Positions 1 to 8,625 of a stretch of 64,000 nucleotides of DNA are shown piece after piece. The notes under the pieces are model-generated. The model was not told where the DNA came from, did not search any database, and saw nothing but the letters and a program-made list of their open reading frames with translations. Source of the stretch: Paenibacillus sp. SYP-B4298 (lineage in GTDB: Bacteria > Bacillota > Bacilli > Paenibacillales > Paenibacillaceae); the NCBI RefSeq assembly GCF_027627475.1, contig NZ_CP115484.1, positions 1,611,501-1,675,500 of the forward strand. The letters run 5' to 3'. Numbering within the stretch: the stretch's first letter is position 1; the number at the start of each line of letters is the position of its first letter. The translations under genes and the position numbers were made by a program.

Positions 1-1119
1 ATTGATATGGGCGTCGATTCGTTCAAGACCGATTTCGGCGAGCGTATACCGACCGATGTGGTCTATTATGACGGATCGGACCCGGTGAAGATGCACAACT
101 ACTATACCTTCTTGTATAACAAAGCGGTATTTGAACTGCTGGAGCGCAAGCTCGGGAAGAACGAGGCGATGCTGTTCGCCCGCTCTGCGACCGCTGGCGG
201 ACAGCAGTTCCCGGTGCACTGGGGCGGCGATTGCTCTGCCAACTATGATTCAATGGCGGAGACGCTGCGCGGCGGTCTGTCGCTCGGCCTGTCCGGCTTC
301 GGCTTCTGGAGCCATGACATCAGCGGCTTCGAGCATACGGCTCCGCCGGACATCTACAAGCGCTGGGTAGCCTTCGGGCTGCTGTCCTCTCACAGTCGCC
401 TGCATGGCAATCATTCGTATCGGGTGCCATGGCTGTTCGATGAGGAATCAGTGGACGTGCTGCGCTACTTCACACAGCTCAAATCGAAGCTGATGCCGTA
501 CCTGTTCGGCTCGGCTGTCGAAGCCACACAGTGGGGTGCGCCGATGATGCGGGCGATGGTGCTGGAGTTCGCACAGGACCCGACCTGTCACTATCTTGAC
601 CGTCAATATATGCTGGGCGACAGTCTGCTGGTCGCACCGATCTTCCGCGAGGATGGCCTCGTCACGTATTATGTGCCGCAAGGGACATGGACACATTTCA
701 TTACCGGTCGCAGGATCGAGGGTTGTTCCTGGCATACGGAGGAGCATGGCTATATGAGTCTGCCGCTGCTGGCCAGGCCGGGAAGTCTGATCGCTGTGGG
801 GCGTAATGATCAGAGGCCGGACTATGACTATGCCGATGGGGTAACCTTCCATCTGTTCGAGCTTGCAGATGGCCAGAGCGTGGTGAGCCGCGTTCCTAAT
901 CTGCAGGGCGAACGGGAGCTGCAGGTCACGGCCATGCGCAGCGGAAGCCGAATTGAGCTGCTTGCTGAAGGAAGCGGCAAGCCATGGCAGTTGATGCTGC
1001 GCGGCATCGAGCAGGTGAAGGGTGTGGAGGGGGCACAGATGTCAGCCACGAATCAGGGTGTGCTGGTGACTCCGACTGCTGCACAAGGCAAGGTAATTAT
1101 TTCACTGAAGACACTGTAG
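1..1119 (+). CDS. yicI: Alpha-xylosidase (GH31, YicI-like), 5' end missing
   Basis: C-terminal part of a glycoside hydrolase family 31 enzyme that removes terminal alpha-xylosyl residues from oligosaccharides such as isoprimeverose. The frame is open from base 1, so the true start lies upstream. The visible part begins at the catalytic region: FKTDFGE holds the nucleophile aspartate and HWGGDC the acid/base aspartate, followed by GFGFWSHDI and the beta-sandwich C-terminal domains. The spacing and wording of these motifs match YicI more closely than generic alpha-glucosidases. A strong terminator follows immediately, so this is the last gene of its transcript. Substrate is inferred from family resemblance; alpha-glucosidase is the alternative. 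Confidence 0.88.
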   Translation: MDMGVDSFKTDFGERIPTDVVYYDGSDPVKMHNYYTFLYNKAVFELLERKLGKNEAMLFARSATAGGQQFPVHWGGDCSANYDSMAETLRGGLSLGLSGFGFWSHDISGFEHTAPPDIYKRWVAFGLLSSHSRLHGNHSYRVPWLFDEESVDVLRYFTQLKSKLMPYLFGSAVEATQWGAPMMRAMVLEFAQDPTCHYLDRQYMLGDSLLVAPIFREDGLVTYYVPQGTWTHFITGRRIEGCSWHTEEHGYMSLPLLARPGSLIAVGRNDQRPDYDYADGVTFHLFELADGQSVVSRVPNLQGERELQVTAMRSGSRIELLAEGSGKPWQLMLRGIEQVKGVEGAQMSATNQGVLVTPTAAQGKVIISLKTL

Positions 1120-1132
1120 AGCGAGAACGTAC

Positions 1133-1182
1133 ATCCCCGGCATTTGCGGCTCAGGCCGCTCTCTGCTGCCGGGGATTTTTTT
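1133..1182 (+). terminator. Rho-independent terminator after the GH31 gene
   Basis: A perfect 10-bp stem (ATCCCCGGCA pairing with TGCCGGGGAT) encloses a 24-base loop and runs directly into seven T residues. Confidence 0.93.
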
Positions 1183-1441
1183 GCTTGGATGCACTTGCTA
1201 TTTTGCTGCTGCTCCTCCCCCTGGTTTTGGCCGCGGTAGTTTGCAACTCGCCGTCTTGCTATTGCAGGAATCTGCTGCTTCCATCGCGAACATGTTAACC
1301 ACAAGTTGTGAATGATGTAGAAAAACTCATATTTGCCGCATGAAAGCAATACACTAGTTGCCATAGGGCAGGCAGCGGAGTGCCTGGCGGGCGGGAAGCA
1401 CGCAACGGGGGAAGAGATGCTGGCAAGAACAGGAGGGCTTC

Positions 1442-2173
1442 ATGGAGAAACTGGCAATACTGTCTGATATTCATGGCAATCTGCCGGCATTGGAGGCCGT
1501 AATTGCGGACGTGGAGCGCCGTGGAATCAAGCGCATCATCTGCTTGGGAGATCTGGTCGGCAAGGGACCGGACTCGGACAAGGCAGTCGATCGCATCCGA
1601 TCGACATGCCAGACGGTTATTCGCGGCAATTGGGATGACTTCATGCCCAATCCGGCGGACAATGATATAGTGCGTTGGCATCGCGCCAGATTGGGAGAGG
1701 AGCGGCTCGACTACCTCAGGTCGCTGCCCTTTGCGCTGGAATTCCGTATGAGCGGCAAGCTGGTGAGGCTGTTCCATGCTTCGCCTCGCAGTGTGTACGA
1801 GCGTATCCAGCCATGGGATAGCGTAGAGAAGCGCCTGTCGCTGCTCGATCCATCGGAGAGGACGCCGAGCGCAGCCATATGCGATGTAGCAGGCTATGGA
1901 GATATTCATAATGCATATGTCCAGCATCTGTCTGGGAGAATGCTGTTCAACACCGGCAGTGTTGGTAACCCGCTGGACATGCCGCAAGCCTCTTACGCCA
2001 TTCTGGAGGGGGAGATGGATACGGAGGAATCAGCTCCGTTCAGCCTGCAATTGGCGCGTGTGCCATACCCTATCGAGCAGGCGGTTCAGGATGCAATCGA
2101 TGCGGACATGCCGGATCTGGAGCATTATGTGCAGGAGCTGCGGACTGCCAGGTATCGAGGGTTGAACAATTGA
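1442..2173 (+). CDS. Metallophosphoesterase family protein
   Basis: A 243-residue calcineurin-like phosphoesterase. The N-terminus shows the metal-binding signature in order: SDIHGN (residues 8-13), GDLVGKGPD near 36 and GNWDD near 62, followed by later His-containing segments (FHASPR, GDIHNAYV) that complete a two-metal site. The family hydrolyses phosphomono- or diesters; the substrate cannot be told from sequence. AGGAGGG lies seven bases before the ATG. The gene stands alone between a terminator and the glycogen cluster, and nothing links it to either. Confidence 0.85.
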   Translation: MEKLAILSDIHGNLPALEAVIADVERRGIKRIICLGDLVGKGPDSDKAVDRIRSTCQTVIRGNWDDFMPNPADNDIVRWHRARLGEERLDYLRSLPFALEFRMSGKLVRLFHASPRSVYERIQPWDSVEKRLSLLDPSERTPSAAICDVAGYGDIHNAYVQHLSGRMLFNTGSVGNPLDMPQASYAILEGEMDTEESAPFSLQLARVPYPIEQAVQDAIDADMPDLEHYVQELRTARYRGLNN

Positions 2174-2253
2174 CATGGAATTAACATTTGTTAAGGGGAT
2201 ATAAAAATTATAGTTGATTAATGTAATAAAATTTAACGTTCACTTAAAAAAAT

Positions 2254-2296
2254 ATCCACGCTAGTGGATGTCAACTTTCGAAATTCATAGTATAAT
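2254..2296 (+). promoter_or_regulatory. Candidate glg promoter with upstream palindrome
   Basis: The 573 bases between the phosphoesterase and glgB hold no convincing gene. The first 130 are strikingly AT-rich for this genome. They contain an inverted repeat ATCCAC-gcta-GTGGAT (2254-2269) and, 21 bases on, a consensus -10 TATAAT (2291-2296) with no good -35. A regulator bound at the palindrome could substitute for the -35. If this is the glg promoter, the leader is about 450 nt. An 11-base direct repeat (CATGAGAAGTC) occurs twice near 2570 and 2600. Confidence 0.35.
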
Positions 2297-2746
2297 TAGG
2301 GAAGAAACGAAAGGAATTGACGTAAAGCTACACCAACCTCACAGTATTCGGCATGAGCGTATTGTTTGCGAGTCTGTTCTTCTGCATTTGCCAGTTTTAC
2401 ACAAATCTCTATTGTTTAACCGTTGACGGCGTTGTGATCTCGGTGCCGTCCGGCTGGCAGCCTCTAATCTACACACTGCACGATACACGGGACGAAGCGA
2501 GTACAGTCCCCACAGTTATACGCTCGATTTTCTTCATCGTACCATTTTCCGCGGCATGGATGCCGCCTGACATGAGAAGTCCCTGATGAGAGTCCTCTGC
2601 ATGAGAAGTCTCTTGCGCGGTTAGCCACGGCTTGAATGAACCTGGCTGCCGCAGCCTCTGCTGCCTGGCGGATGACCAGGAGCCTGTAGACCTGTTCAAA
2701 GCTTGTGCGGCAGCATCCCGATTCTGGACAAGGAGGTGCTGCACAG

Positions 2747-4654
2747 ATGATAGACGCGCCGCAGGCAGGCTTGTCTATGGAAGATTTATATCTTTTTAAT
2801 GAAGGAAGCTTATATCACAGCTATCGCACGCTGGGCGCGCATATCATGGAAGTAGGCGGAGTAAAGGGGGTGCGGTTTGCTGTCTGGGCGCCTAATGCCC
2901 GGTCTGTCTGCGTAGCCGGGAGCTTCAATCAATGGCGCGGCGAGGTCAGCCGCATGGAGCCGATTGGAACAACCGGTGTCTGGTGGGCCTTTATCAAGGG
3001 CACTGGCGAGGGAAGCTTGTACAAGTATGAGATAGAGACGCATGATGGGAAACGGCTGCTCAAGTCCGACCCGTTCGCCTTCCATGCGGAGCGCAGGCCG
3101 GGTACGGCCTCTATTGTTATATCCTTGGCAGGCTATCAATGGAGAGACCATGAGTGGCTTGCCGGGCGGCCGCAGCAAGGGATATATAGCAAGCCGCTCC
3201 TTATCTATGAGGCTCATCTGGGCTCCTGGAAGATCAGAGGGGAGGAGGAGTTCTACACCTACGAGGAGCTGTCGGATGATCTGGTAACGTATGTGAAACA
3301 GATGGGCTATACCCATATCGAGCTGATGCCGATTACGGAGCATCCGTTGGATGCTTCCTGGGGTTATCAGGTGACGGGGTACTTCGCGCCAACGAGCCGG
3401 TATGGCCATCCGATCGGGTTGATGCGATTTATCGACTGTTGCCACCAGCAGGGGATCGGTGTCCTTCTCGATTGGGTGCCTGGCCATTTTTGCAAGGATG
3501 ATCATGGATTAAGAGAGTTCGACGGGACGCCGATCTATGAGGGGACGGATTGGAAGCGGGCGGAGAAGCCGCTGTGGGGGACGCTGGCTTTCGATTTCGG
3601 CCGGGCCGAGGTACAGAGCTTCCTGCTGTCGAGCGCCATGTACTGGATGGAGCTGTTTCATTTTGATGGACTGCGGGTCGATGCGGTGGCCAGTATGCTT
3701 GACTTGCACTTTGACAAGCCGCCTTCGATGTTCACGCTGAACAAGCAGGGTGGAAGAGATCATCTGGAGGCTATCGCTTTTTTGCAAAAGCTCAATGAGG
3801 TTGTCTTTCACTATTATCCGGACGCCCTGATGGTCGCAGAGGATTCCTCCTCCAGGCCAGGGGTGAGCGCTCCTACCTATACGGGCGGATTGGGCTTTAA
3901 TTTCAAGTGGAATATGGGCTGGATGAACGATATGCTGCGCTATATGGCGCTTGCACCCGAGGATCGCTGTCATCATCACGAACTCATTACGTTTTCTCTG
4001 CTGTATGCGTATAATGAAAATTTCGTACTGCCGCTCTCGCATGACGAGGTGGTGCACGGCAAAAGATCGTTGTTGAACAAAATGCCCGGCAGCTATGAGG
4101 ATAAATTTGCCCAGTTGCGGCTGTTCTTCGGCTACTGGATGACCCATCCCGGCAAAAAGCTGCTGTTCATGGGCGGCGAATGGGGACAGTTTGATGAGTG
4201 GAAGGATCGGGAGCAGCTTGATTGGATGGTGCTCGATTACAAGCTGCATCGCAGCTTGCATGGCTACACCCAGTCGCTGAACCACTTCTACCGCTCTGAG
4301 CAGGCATTATGGGAGCTGGACTGCGACCCGTCGGGCTTTGAGTGGATCGATGTGCACAATGCGGGGCAGAGCGTGGTTGCTTATGTACGGCGTGCGCGCA
4401 ATGCCCGGGAATACGTACTGGTGGTATGCAACTTCTCCGCCCGGATGATCGGGGAGTACCGGCTGGGTGTGCCGGAGGCAGCCAGCTACCGGATCGTGTT
4501 TCACAGTGATGAGAGTGGATTGGATTCGGTGTATAACGGAGCTTGCTACACTGCTGTTAATACAGGCTGGCATGGCCGTGAATATAGCATTTCTCTGCAG
4601 CTTCCGCCGTTTTGTTTTGTTGTCTTAAAGCCGCAGGCACAATCGGAGGAATAA
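2747..4654 (+). CDS. glgB: 1,4-alpha-glucan branching enzyme GlgB
   Basis: Makes alpha-1,6 branches in glycogen by transferring short alpha-1,4 chains. The 635-residue product has an N-terminal CBM48 domain (FAVWAPNARSVCVAGSFNQW), then a GH13 barrel with the conserved blocks DWVPGHF, GLRVDAVASML (nucleophile Asp), VAEDSS (acid/base Glu) and LPLSHDEVVHGK. The start is the ATG ten bases after AAGGAGG; a GTG 42 bases upstream is open but lacks this site. First gene of a glgB-glgC-glgD-glgA run, the usual bacillar order. Confidence 0.95.
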   Translation: MIDAPQAGLSMEDLYLFNEGSLYHSYRTLGAHIMEVGGVKGVRFAVWAPNARSVCVAGSFNQWRGEVSRMEPIGTTGVWWAFIKGTGEGSLYKYEIETHDGKRLLKSDPFAFHAERRPGTASIVISLAGYQWRDHEWLAGRPQQGIYSKPLLIYEAHLGSWKIRGEEEFYTYEELSDDLVTYVKQMGYTHIELMPITEHPLDASWGYQVTGYFAPTSRYGHPIGLMRFIDCCHQQGIGVLLDWVPGHFCKDDHGLREFDGTPIYEGTDWKRAEKPLWGTLAFDFGRAEVQSFLLSSAMYWMELFHFDGLRVDAVASMLDLHFDKPPSMFTLNKQGGRDHLEAIAFLQKLNEVVFHYYPDALMVAEDSSSRPGVSAPTYTGGLGFNFKWNMGWMNDMLRYMALAPEDRCHHHELITFSLLYAYNENFVLPLSHDEVVHGKRSLLNKMPGSYEDKFAQLRLFFGYWMTHPGKKLLFMGGEWGQFDEWKDREQLDWMVLDYKLHRSLHGYTQSLNHFYRSEQALWELDCDPSGFEWIDVHNAGQSVVAYVRRARNAREYVLVVCNFSARMIGEYRLGVPEAASYRIVFHSDESGLDSVYNGACYTAVNTGWHGREYSISLQLPPFCFVVLKPQAQSEE

Positions 4655-4676
4655 CCTCAACTAAGGAGTGGTGTCA

Positions 4677-5837
4677 ATGGTGCGTAAAGAAATGATGGCT
4701 ATGCTGTTGGCTGGCGGCGAAGGAAAAAGGCTGGGTGTGTTGACCAAGGATTTGGCAAAGCCGGCGGTTCATTTTGGCGGAAAATATCGGATTATTGACT
4801 TTACCCTTAGCAATTGTGTTCATTCGGGGATCGATACGGTCGGTGTGCTGACTCAGTACCAGCCGCTTGTGCTCAATCAGTATCTGGGCATCGGCAGTCC
4901 ATGGGGACTGGATCGCCGGGATGGGGGCATGTCCGTGCTGCCGCCTTATGTGAAGTCACGTGGAGGCTCATGGTACAAAGGAACCGCGAATGCAATCTAT
5001 CAGAATATGGGCTTTATTGATCGTTATGATCCTGAATATGTGCTGGTGATCTCCGGCGACCATATCTATAAAATGGACTATGATCTGATGCTGCAGCATC
5101 ACAAGCGCCAGGGGGCGGATGTGACCATCGCGGTGTTCGAGGTGCCGTGGAAGGAAGCGAGCCGCTTCGGTATTATGAGCGTCGATGATGAGGATCGAGT
5201 GGTCGAGTTTCAGGAAAAGCCGAAGGTGCCGACGAGCAATCTGGCATCGATGGGCGTCTATATTTTCTCCTGGTCGGTGCTGCAGCAATATCTGATACGG
5301 GATGAGGCGAACAAGTCGTCCAGCAATGATTTTGGCAAGGACATTATTCCGTCCATGCTGGCAGATGGGGTCAAGCTGAGCGCTTATGCCTTCAGCGGCT
5401 ACTGGAAGGATGTCGGCACGATCGAAAGCCTGTGGGAGGCCAATATGGACTTGCTGGAGGAGCACCCGCAGCTCGATCTGTATGAACGAGACTGGCGGAT
5501 TTTCTCTGTCAACCCGAATCGCCCCGCCCATTACATCTCGGATCAGGCAGAGGTTGCGGCCTCGCTCGTCTCCGAGGGCTGCTTCCTTGAGGGGGTTGTG
5601 AATCGCTCGGTGCTGTTCTACGGGGTTGAGGCGGCCCAAGGCTCTGTCATCAGTGAGTCCGTGGTGATGCCGGGAGCGAAGATCGGCAAGGGCGCCCGGC
5701 TGTTCCGTGCGATCATCGGAGAGGGGGCGGTCATCGGCGATCATGTGACGATCGGCTCCCCGGATAGTGAGGAAATTACGGTTGTTGCCAGCGACGAATA
5801 TGTGACGCCCAATCCGACCTTGATGGAGGTAGAGTAG
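4677..5837 (+). CDS. glgC: Glucose-1-phosphate adenylyltransferase catalytic subunit GlgC
   Basis: Forms ADP-glucose from glucose 1-phosphate and ATP, the committed step of glycogen synthesis. The 386-residue protein begins with an intact nucleotidyltransferase signature ([20 protein letters not shown]) and [14 protein letters not shown], and ends in a left-handed beta-helix repeat region. The start is the ATG eight bases after AAGGAG; an in-frame GTG nine bases upstream overlaps that site. It lies 22 bases after glgB, and its stop codon abuts the glgD start. The catalytic motif is complete here, in contrast to GlgD. Confidence 0.95.
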   Translation: MVRKEMMAMLLAGGEGKRLGVLTKDLAKPAVHFGGKYRIIDFTLSNCVHSGIDTVGVLTQYQPLVLNQYLGIGSPWGLDRRDGGMSVLPPYVKSRGGSWYKGTANAIYQNMGFIDRYDPEYVLVISGDHIYKMDYDLMLQHHKRQGADVTIAVFEVPWKEASRFGIMSVDDEDRVVEFQEKPKVPTSNLASMGVYIFSWSVLQQYLIRDEANKSSSNDFGKDIIPSMLADGVKLSAYAFSGYWKDVGTIESLWEANMDLLEEHPQLDLYERDWRIFSVNPNRPAHYISDQAEVAASLVSEGCFLEGVVNRSVLFYGVEAAQGSVISESVVMPGAKIGKGARLFRAIIGEGAVIGDHVTIGSPDSEEITVVASDEYVTPNPTLMEVE

Positions 5838-6953
5838 ATGAAGCATGATCAATTAATTGGCGTAATCAATCTGATCCACGAGCCGGATGAGCTGGAGGCG
5901 CTGACCGCTGGGCGCTGCCTGGCTACAGTACCGTTCGGCGCCCGCTATCGGCTGATTGATTTCACCCTCTCCAGCATGGTGAACTCCGGTATCTCCAAGG
6001 TGGCGGTATTCACGCATACGAAGTATCGCTCTCTCATGGACCATCTGGGGTCCGGGCGGCACTGGGATCTGCATCACCGGCAGAACGGGCTGTTCGTCCT
6101 GCCGCCAGTGGCCGACGATATGAGCGATCTGCGCAAGGGCGATCTGTACCAGTTTTTTCAACATCGCGATTACTTCCTCCGCTCGCAAGCAGAGTATGTA
6201 GTCGTTGCACGCAGCCATATGCTATGCAATATCGACTTCAAGGCTGTGCTTGCGGATCATATCGCCAGCGGGGCCGACATCACGGTCGTATGCAGCAAGG
6301 AGGGCGAGGGACAACTGGGCAAGGCGCGCAAGGTGAAGCTGGATGAGAGCGGCCGGGTCGTCGCCATGCAGGATCATTACGGGCGGCTCAAGAGCGATCT
6401 GATCTCTATGGAGATGTACGTCATGAAGAAGGAGCTGCTGCTGGAGCTGGTGGAGACCTCCTTGGCGGAGGGGCAGGATCATCTCGTGCGACATGCGATC
6501 ATGCTGCAGCTCGATCGGCTCCATGTGCGGGGCTATGTGTATGAAGGCTATCTGGGCGTGATCAATACGGTCGCCAGCTACTATGCCAACAGCATGAACC
6601 TGCTGAACCCGTCGGTATGGCGGGAGCTGTTCTTCACGCCGGGACCGATCTATACGAAGGTCAAGGATGAGCCTCCTGCCGCTTACATGGAGGGGGCGAA
6701 GACGGTCAACTCCCTCATTGCCAATGGCTGTGTCATTGAGGGGACGGTCATTAACAGCATCCTGTTCCGGGGCGTGCACGTCAACAAGGGTGCTGTTATT
6801 CGGAACAGCATCATTATGCAGAATGGCGAGATCGGCATCGGCAGCTCTGTCGATCATGTCATACTGGATAAGGAAGTCCACATTGAGGCCGGGCGCGACA
6901 TTCGCGGCGTGCATGACTCGCCGTTCATCGCCATCAAGCGCAAGGTCATCTGA
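5838..6953 (+). CDS. glgD: GlgD, regulatory subunit of glucose-1-phosphate adenylyltransferase
   Basis: A GlgC paralogue of 371 residues that in Bacillota forms a hetero-oligomer with GlgC and alters its activity. The N-terminus reads LIGVINLIHEPDELEALT where GlgC has the glycine-rich GxGxRL loop, so it lacks the nucleotide-binding signature. The later region TVPFGARYRLIDFTLSSM and the C-terminal beta-helix are conserved. The ATG follows the glgC stop with no gap and uses a ribosome-binding site inside glgC (GGAGG), which suggests translational coupling and balanced subunit amounts. Confidence 0.93.
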   Translation: MKHDQLIGVINLIHEPDELEALTAGRCLATVPFGARYRLIDFTLSSMVNSGISKVAVFTHTKYRSLMDHLGSGRHWDLHHRQNGLFVLPPVADDMSDLRKGDLYQFFQHRDYFLRSQAEYVVVARSHMLCNIDFKAVLADHIASGADITVVCSKEGEGQLGKARKVKLDESGRVVAMQDHYGRLKSDLISMEMYVMKKELLLELVETSLAEGQDHLVRHAIMLQLDRLHVRGYVYEGYLGVINTVASYYANSMNLLNPSVWRELFFTPGPIYTKVKDEPPAAYMEGAKTVNSLIANGCVIEGTVINSILFRGVHVNKGAVIRNSIIMQNGEIGIGSSVDHVILDKEVHIEAGRDIRGVHDSPFIAIKRKVI

Positions 6954-6961
6954 GCGCAGGC

Positions 6962-8545
6962 ATGAAGCTATTGTTCGCAGCCTCGGAGGCTGCCCCGCTC
7001 TGTTCCTCTGGCGGGCTGGGGGAGGTGCTCGGCTCCTTGCCTCCAGCGCTTGCGAAGCTCGCTGCAGGCGAGTCGTGTACGTCTGTGGGGGTCGCGGAGC
7101 GAAACGAAGGAACGATCTCGCTGGATAGAGAGGTGCTGACCGCTGCCAGGGTGGATGCCGGAGCGGCTCGCTGTGACGGAACGGAATCCGTCGCAAATGT
7201 CGATGTCCGGGTCATCCTGCCAGCTCATGCTGTCATTCCGCATGAGCTGCGCACGCCGCTTCGGACGCTGGCGCATGGCGAACTGGAGATAGCAGGCGAG
7301 TGTCAGCCGTGGCGTCTGCTGGAGGGCGAGCTTGCAGGTCTGCGCTGCTACCTGCTCGATAACGCCCATTACTTCGGGAGCGGCGAGCTGTATGGGTACG
7401 GGGATGGCGTGGAACGGTACGTGTTCTTCTGCCGGGCGGTCGTTGCTGCGCTGTCGCAGTTGGATTATGCCCCGGATATTGTCCATGTGCATGACTGGCA
7501 GACAGCGCTGCTGCCGCTGCTGCTGCGTCATGCCGGTCATCCCGCCCGCACGGTGCTGACGATTCATAATATGCGTTACCAGGGCAGGCTGAAGCAGGAG
7601 GAGCTGCTGCGATGGTTGAATAGGAGCGAGGCGGCTGCGGTTGCGGGGCTGCTGACCCGTCGCGGCGCCAGTGCCGGACTAAGCTGTCTGGAGCTTGGCC
7701 TGCGCTGCGCCGACAAGGTGACAACGGTCAGTCCGACCTATGCGCAGGCCTTGTCCGAGGAGCCTGAAGGAGCGGGGCTGTCCTCTGTGGTGAGGGAGCT
7801 GCCTGGCGCTATAGTCGGTATCTGCAATGGCATTGATACGTCGGCTTACGATCCGCTCCATGATCCGGTGCTGGCGCAGCCATATTCGTATGCGCAAGGT
7901 GCCGCGGGCGGCATAGGCAAGGCCAAGTGCAAGCTGGCGCTGCAGAGCAGGCTGGGGCTGTCCTGTGAAGCAGAGCGACCGTTGCTGGCCATCGTCTCGC
8001 GGCTTGCCGGGCAGAAGGGGCTTGATCTGGTGCTGACTGTGCTCGATCGGCTGGTTCAGCGCGGCTGTCAACTGGTCGTCATCGGAGAGGGAGAGCCTGT
8101 CTATGAGCAACTGCTGCTGCAGGCGGCAGAGCGCTACCGGCATGCGGTGGCTGTACATATTCCGTTTGATCGACAGTTGGCCAGGCAAGTCTATGCTGGC
8201 GCGGATGGTTTACTTATGCCTTCGCAATATGAGCCATGCGGGATCAGCCAACTGATTGGGCTGCGCTATGCCTCCGTGCCGATCGTTCATCTGACCGGAG
8301 GGCTGAGGGATACGATCACGCCCTATGACCGCCAGACGGGCAGGGGCAACGGCTTTGGCTTCGATACCTGGCATCCGGCTGCGTTGCTTGCTGCGGTGGA
8401 TGAGGCGCTCGCTGTCTATAGCGAGCCGCAGCTATGGCAGACGCTGCTGACGGAGACGGCCGCACAGGACTGGAGCTGGCAGCAGCCGGCACAGCAATAT
8501 ATGGCGCTATATAGTGAGCTGATGCCATCGATTAAGAGATCATAG
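6962..8545 (+). CDS. glgA: Glycogen synthase GlgA (GT5) with N-terminal insertion
   Basis: Elongates alpha-1,4-glucan from ADP-glucose. At 527 residues it is about 50 longer than the usual 475-480. The N-terminus is recognisable (MKLLFAASEAAPL, GGLGEVLGSLPPAL, then DVRVILPAH), but about 45 residues (roughly 35-79) separate the last two blocks, which are normally almost adjacent. The family lysine of KTGGL at position 15 is serine here (CSSGGLGE). The C-terminal half looks normal: VSRLAGQKGLDL, YEPCGISQL and LTGGLRDT are all present. It lies eight bases after glgD. Identity is clear; activity is uncertain because of the changed loop. Confidence 0.88.
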   Translation: MKLLFAASEAAPLCSSGGLGEVLGSLPPALAKLAAGESCTSVGVAERNEGTISLDREVLTAARVDAGAARCDGTESVANVDVRVILPAHAVIPHELRTPLRTLAHGELEIAGECQPWRLLEGELAGLRCYLLDNAHYFGSGELYGYGDGVERYVFFCRAVVAALSQLDYAPDIVHVHDWQTALLPLLLRHAGHPARTVLTIHNMRYQGRLKQEELLRWLNRSEAAAVAGLLTRRGASAGLSCLELGLRCADKVTTVSPTYAQALSEEPEGAGLSSVVRELPGAIVGICNGIDTSAYDPLHDPVLAQPYSYAQGAAGGIGKAKCKLALQSRLGLSCEAERPLLAIVSRLAGQKGLDLVLTVLDRLVQRGCQLVVIGEGEPVYEQLLLQAAERYRHAVAVHIPFDRQLARQVYAGADGLLMPSQYEPCGISQLIGLRYASVPIVHLTGGLRDTITPYDRQTGRGNGFGFDTWHPAALLAAVDEALAVYSEPQLWQTLLTETAAQDWSWQQPAQQYMALYSELMPSIKRS

Positions 8546-8625
8546 ATAGAATAGAGTTAGTGGAGATAGGATACCTGCTCGGATCGCATGTGTCCGATGC
8601 CTGGATTAAGAAGGGAGAGGGAGTA

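Noticed and set aside
984-1298. A 104-codon open frame crossing the end of the GH31 gene
   Set aside because: It runs through the terminator hairpin and overlaps the real gene in another frame.
1341-1353. Possible CcpA cre site before the phosphoesterase gene
   Set aside because: Too many mismatches to the cre pattern at the central CG and right arm.
2353-2586. A 77-codon open frame in the glg leader
   Set aside because: No ribosome-binding site, no family-like sequence and unlike codon use; probably non-coding leader.
4968-5852. A 294-codon minus-strand frame opposite glgC
   Set aside because: Shadow of the GC-rich third positions of glgC; no start site, and glgC is certain.
6222-7196. 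A 324-codon minus-strand frame opposite glgD/glgA
   Set aside because: Shadow frame rich in Arg, Pro and Ala; crosses two certain genes.
7064-7198. Intein or mobile insertion inside glgA
   Set aside because: The extra segment is only about 45 residues, with no splicing motifs or flanking repeats; treated as an insertion in the protein.
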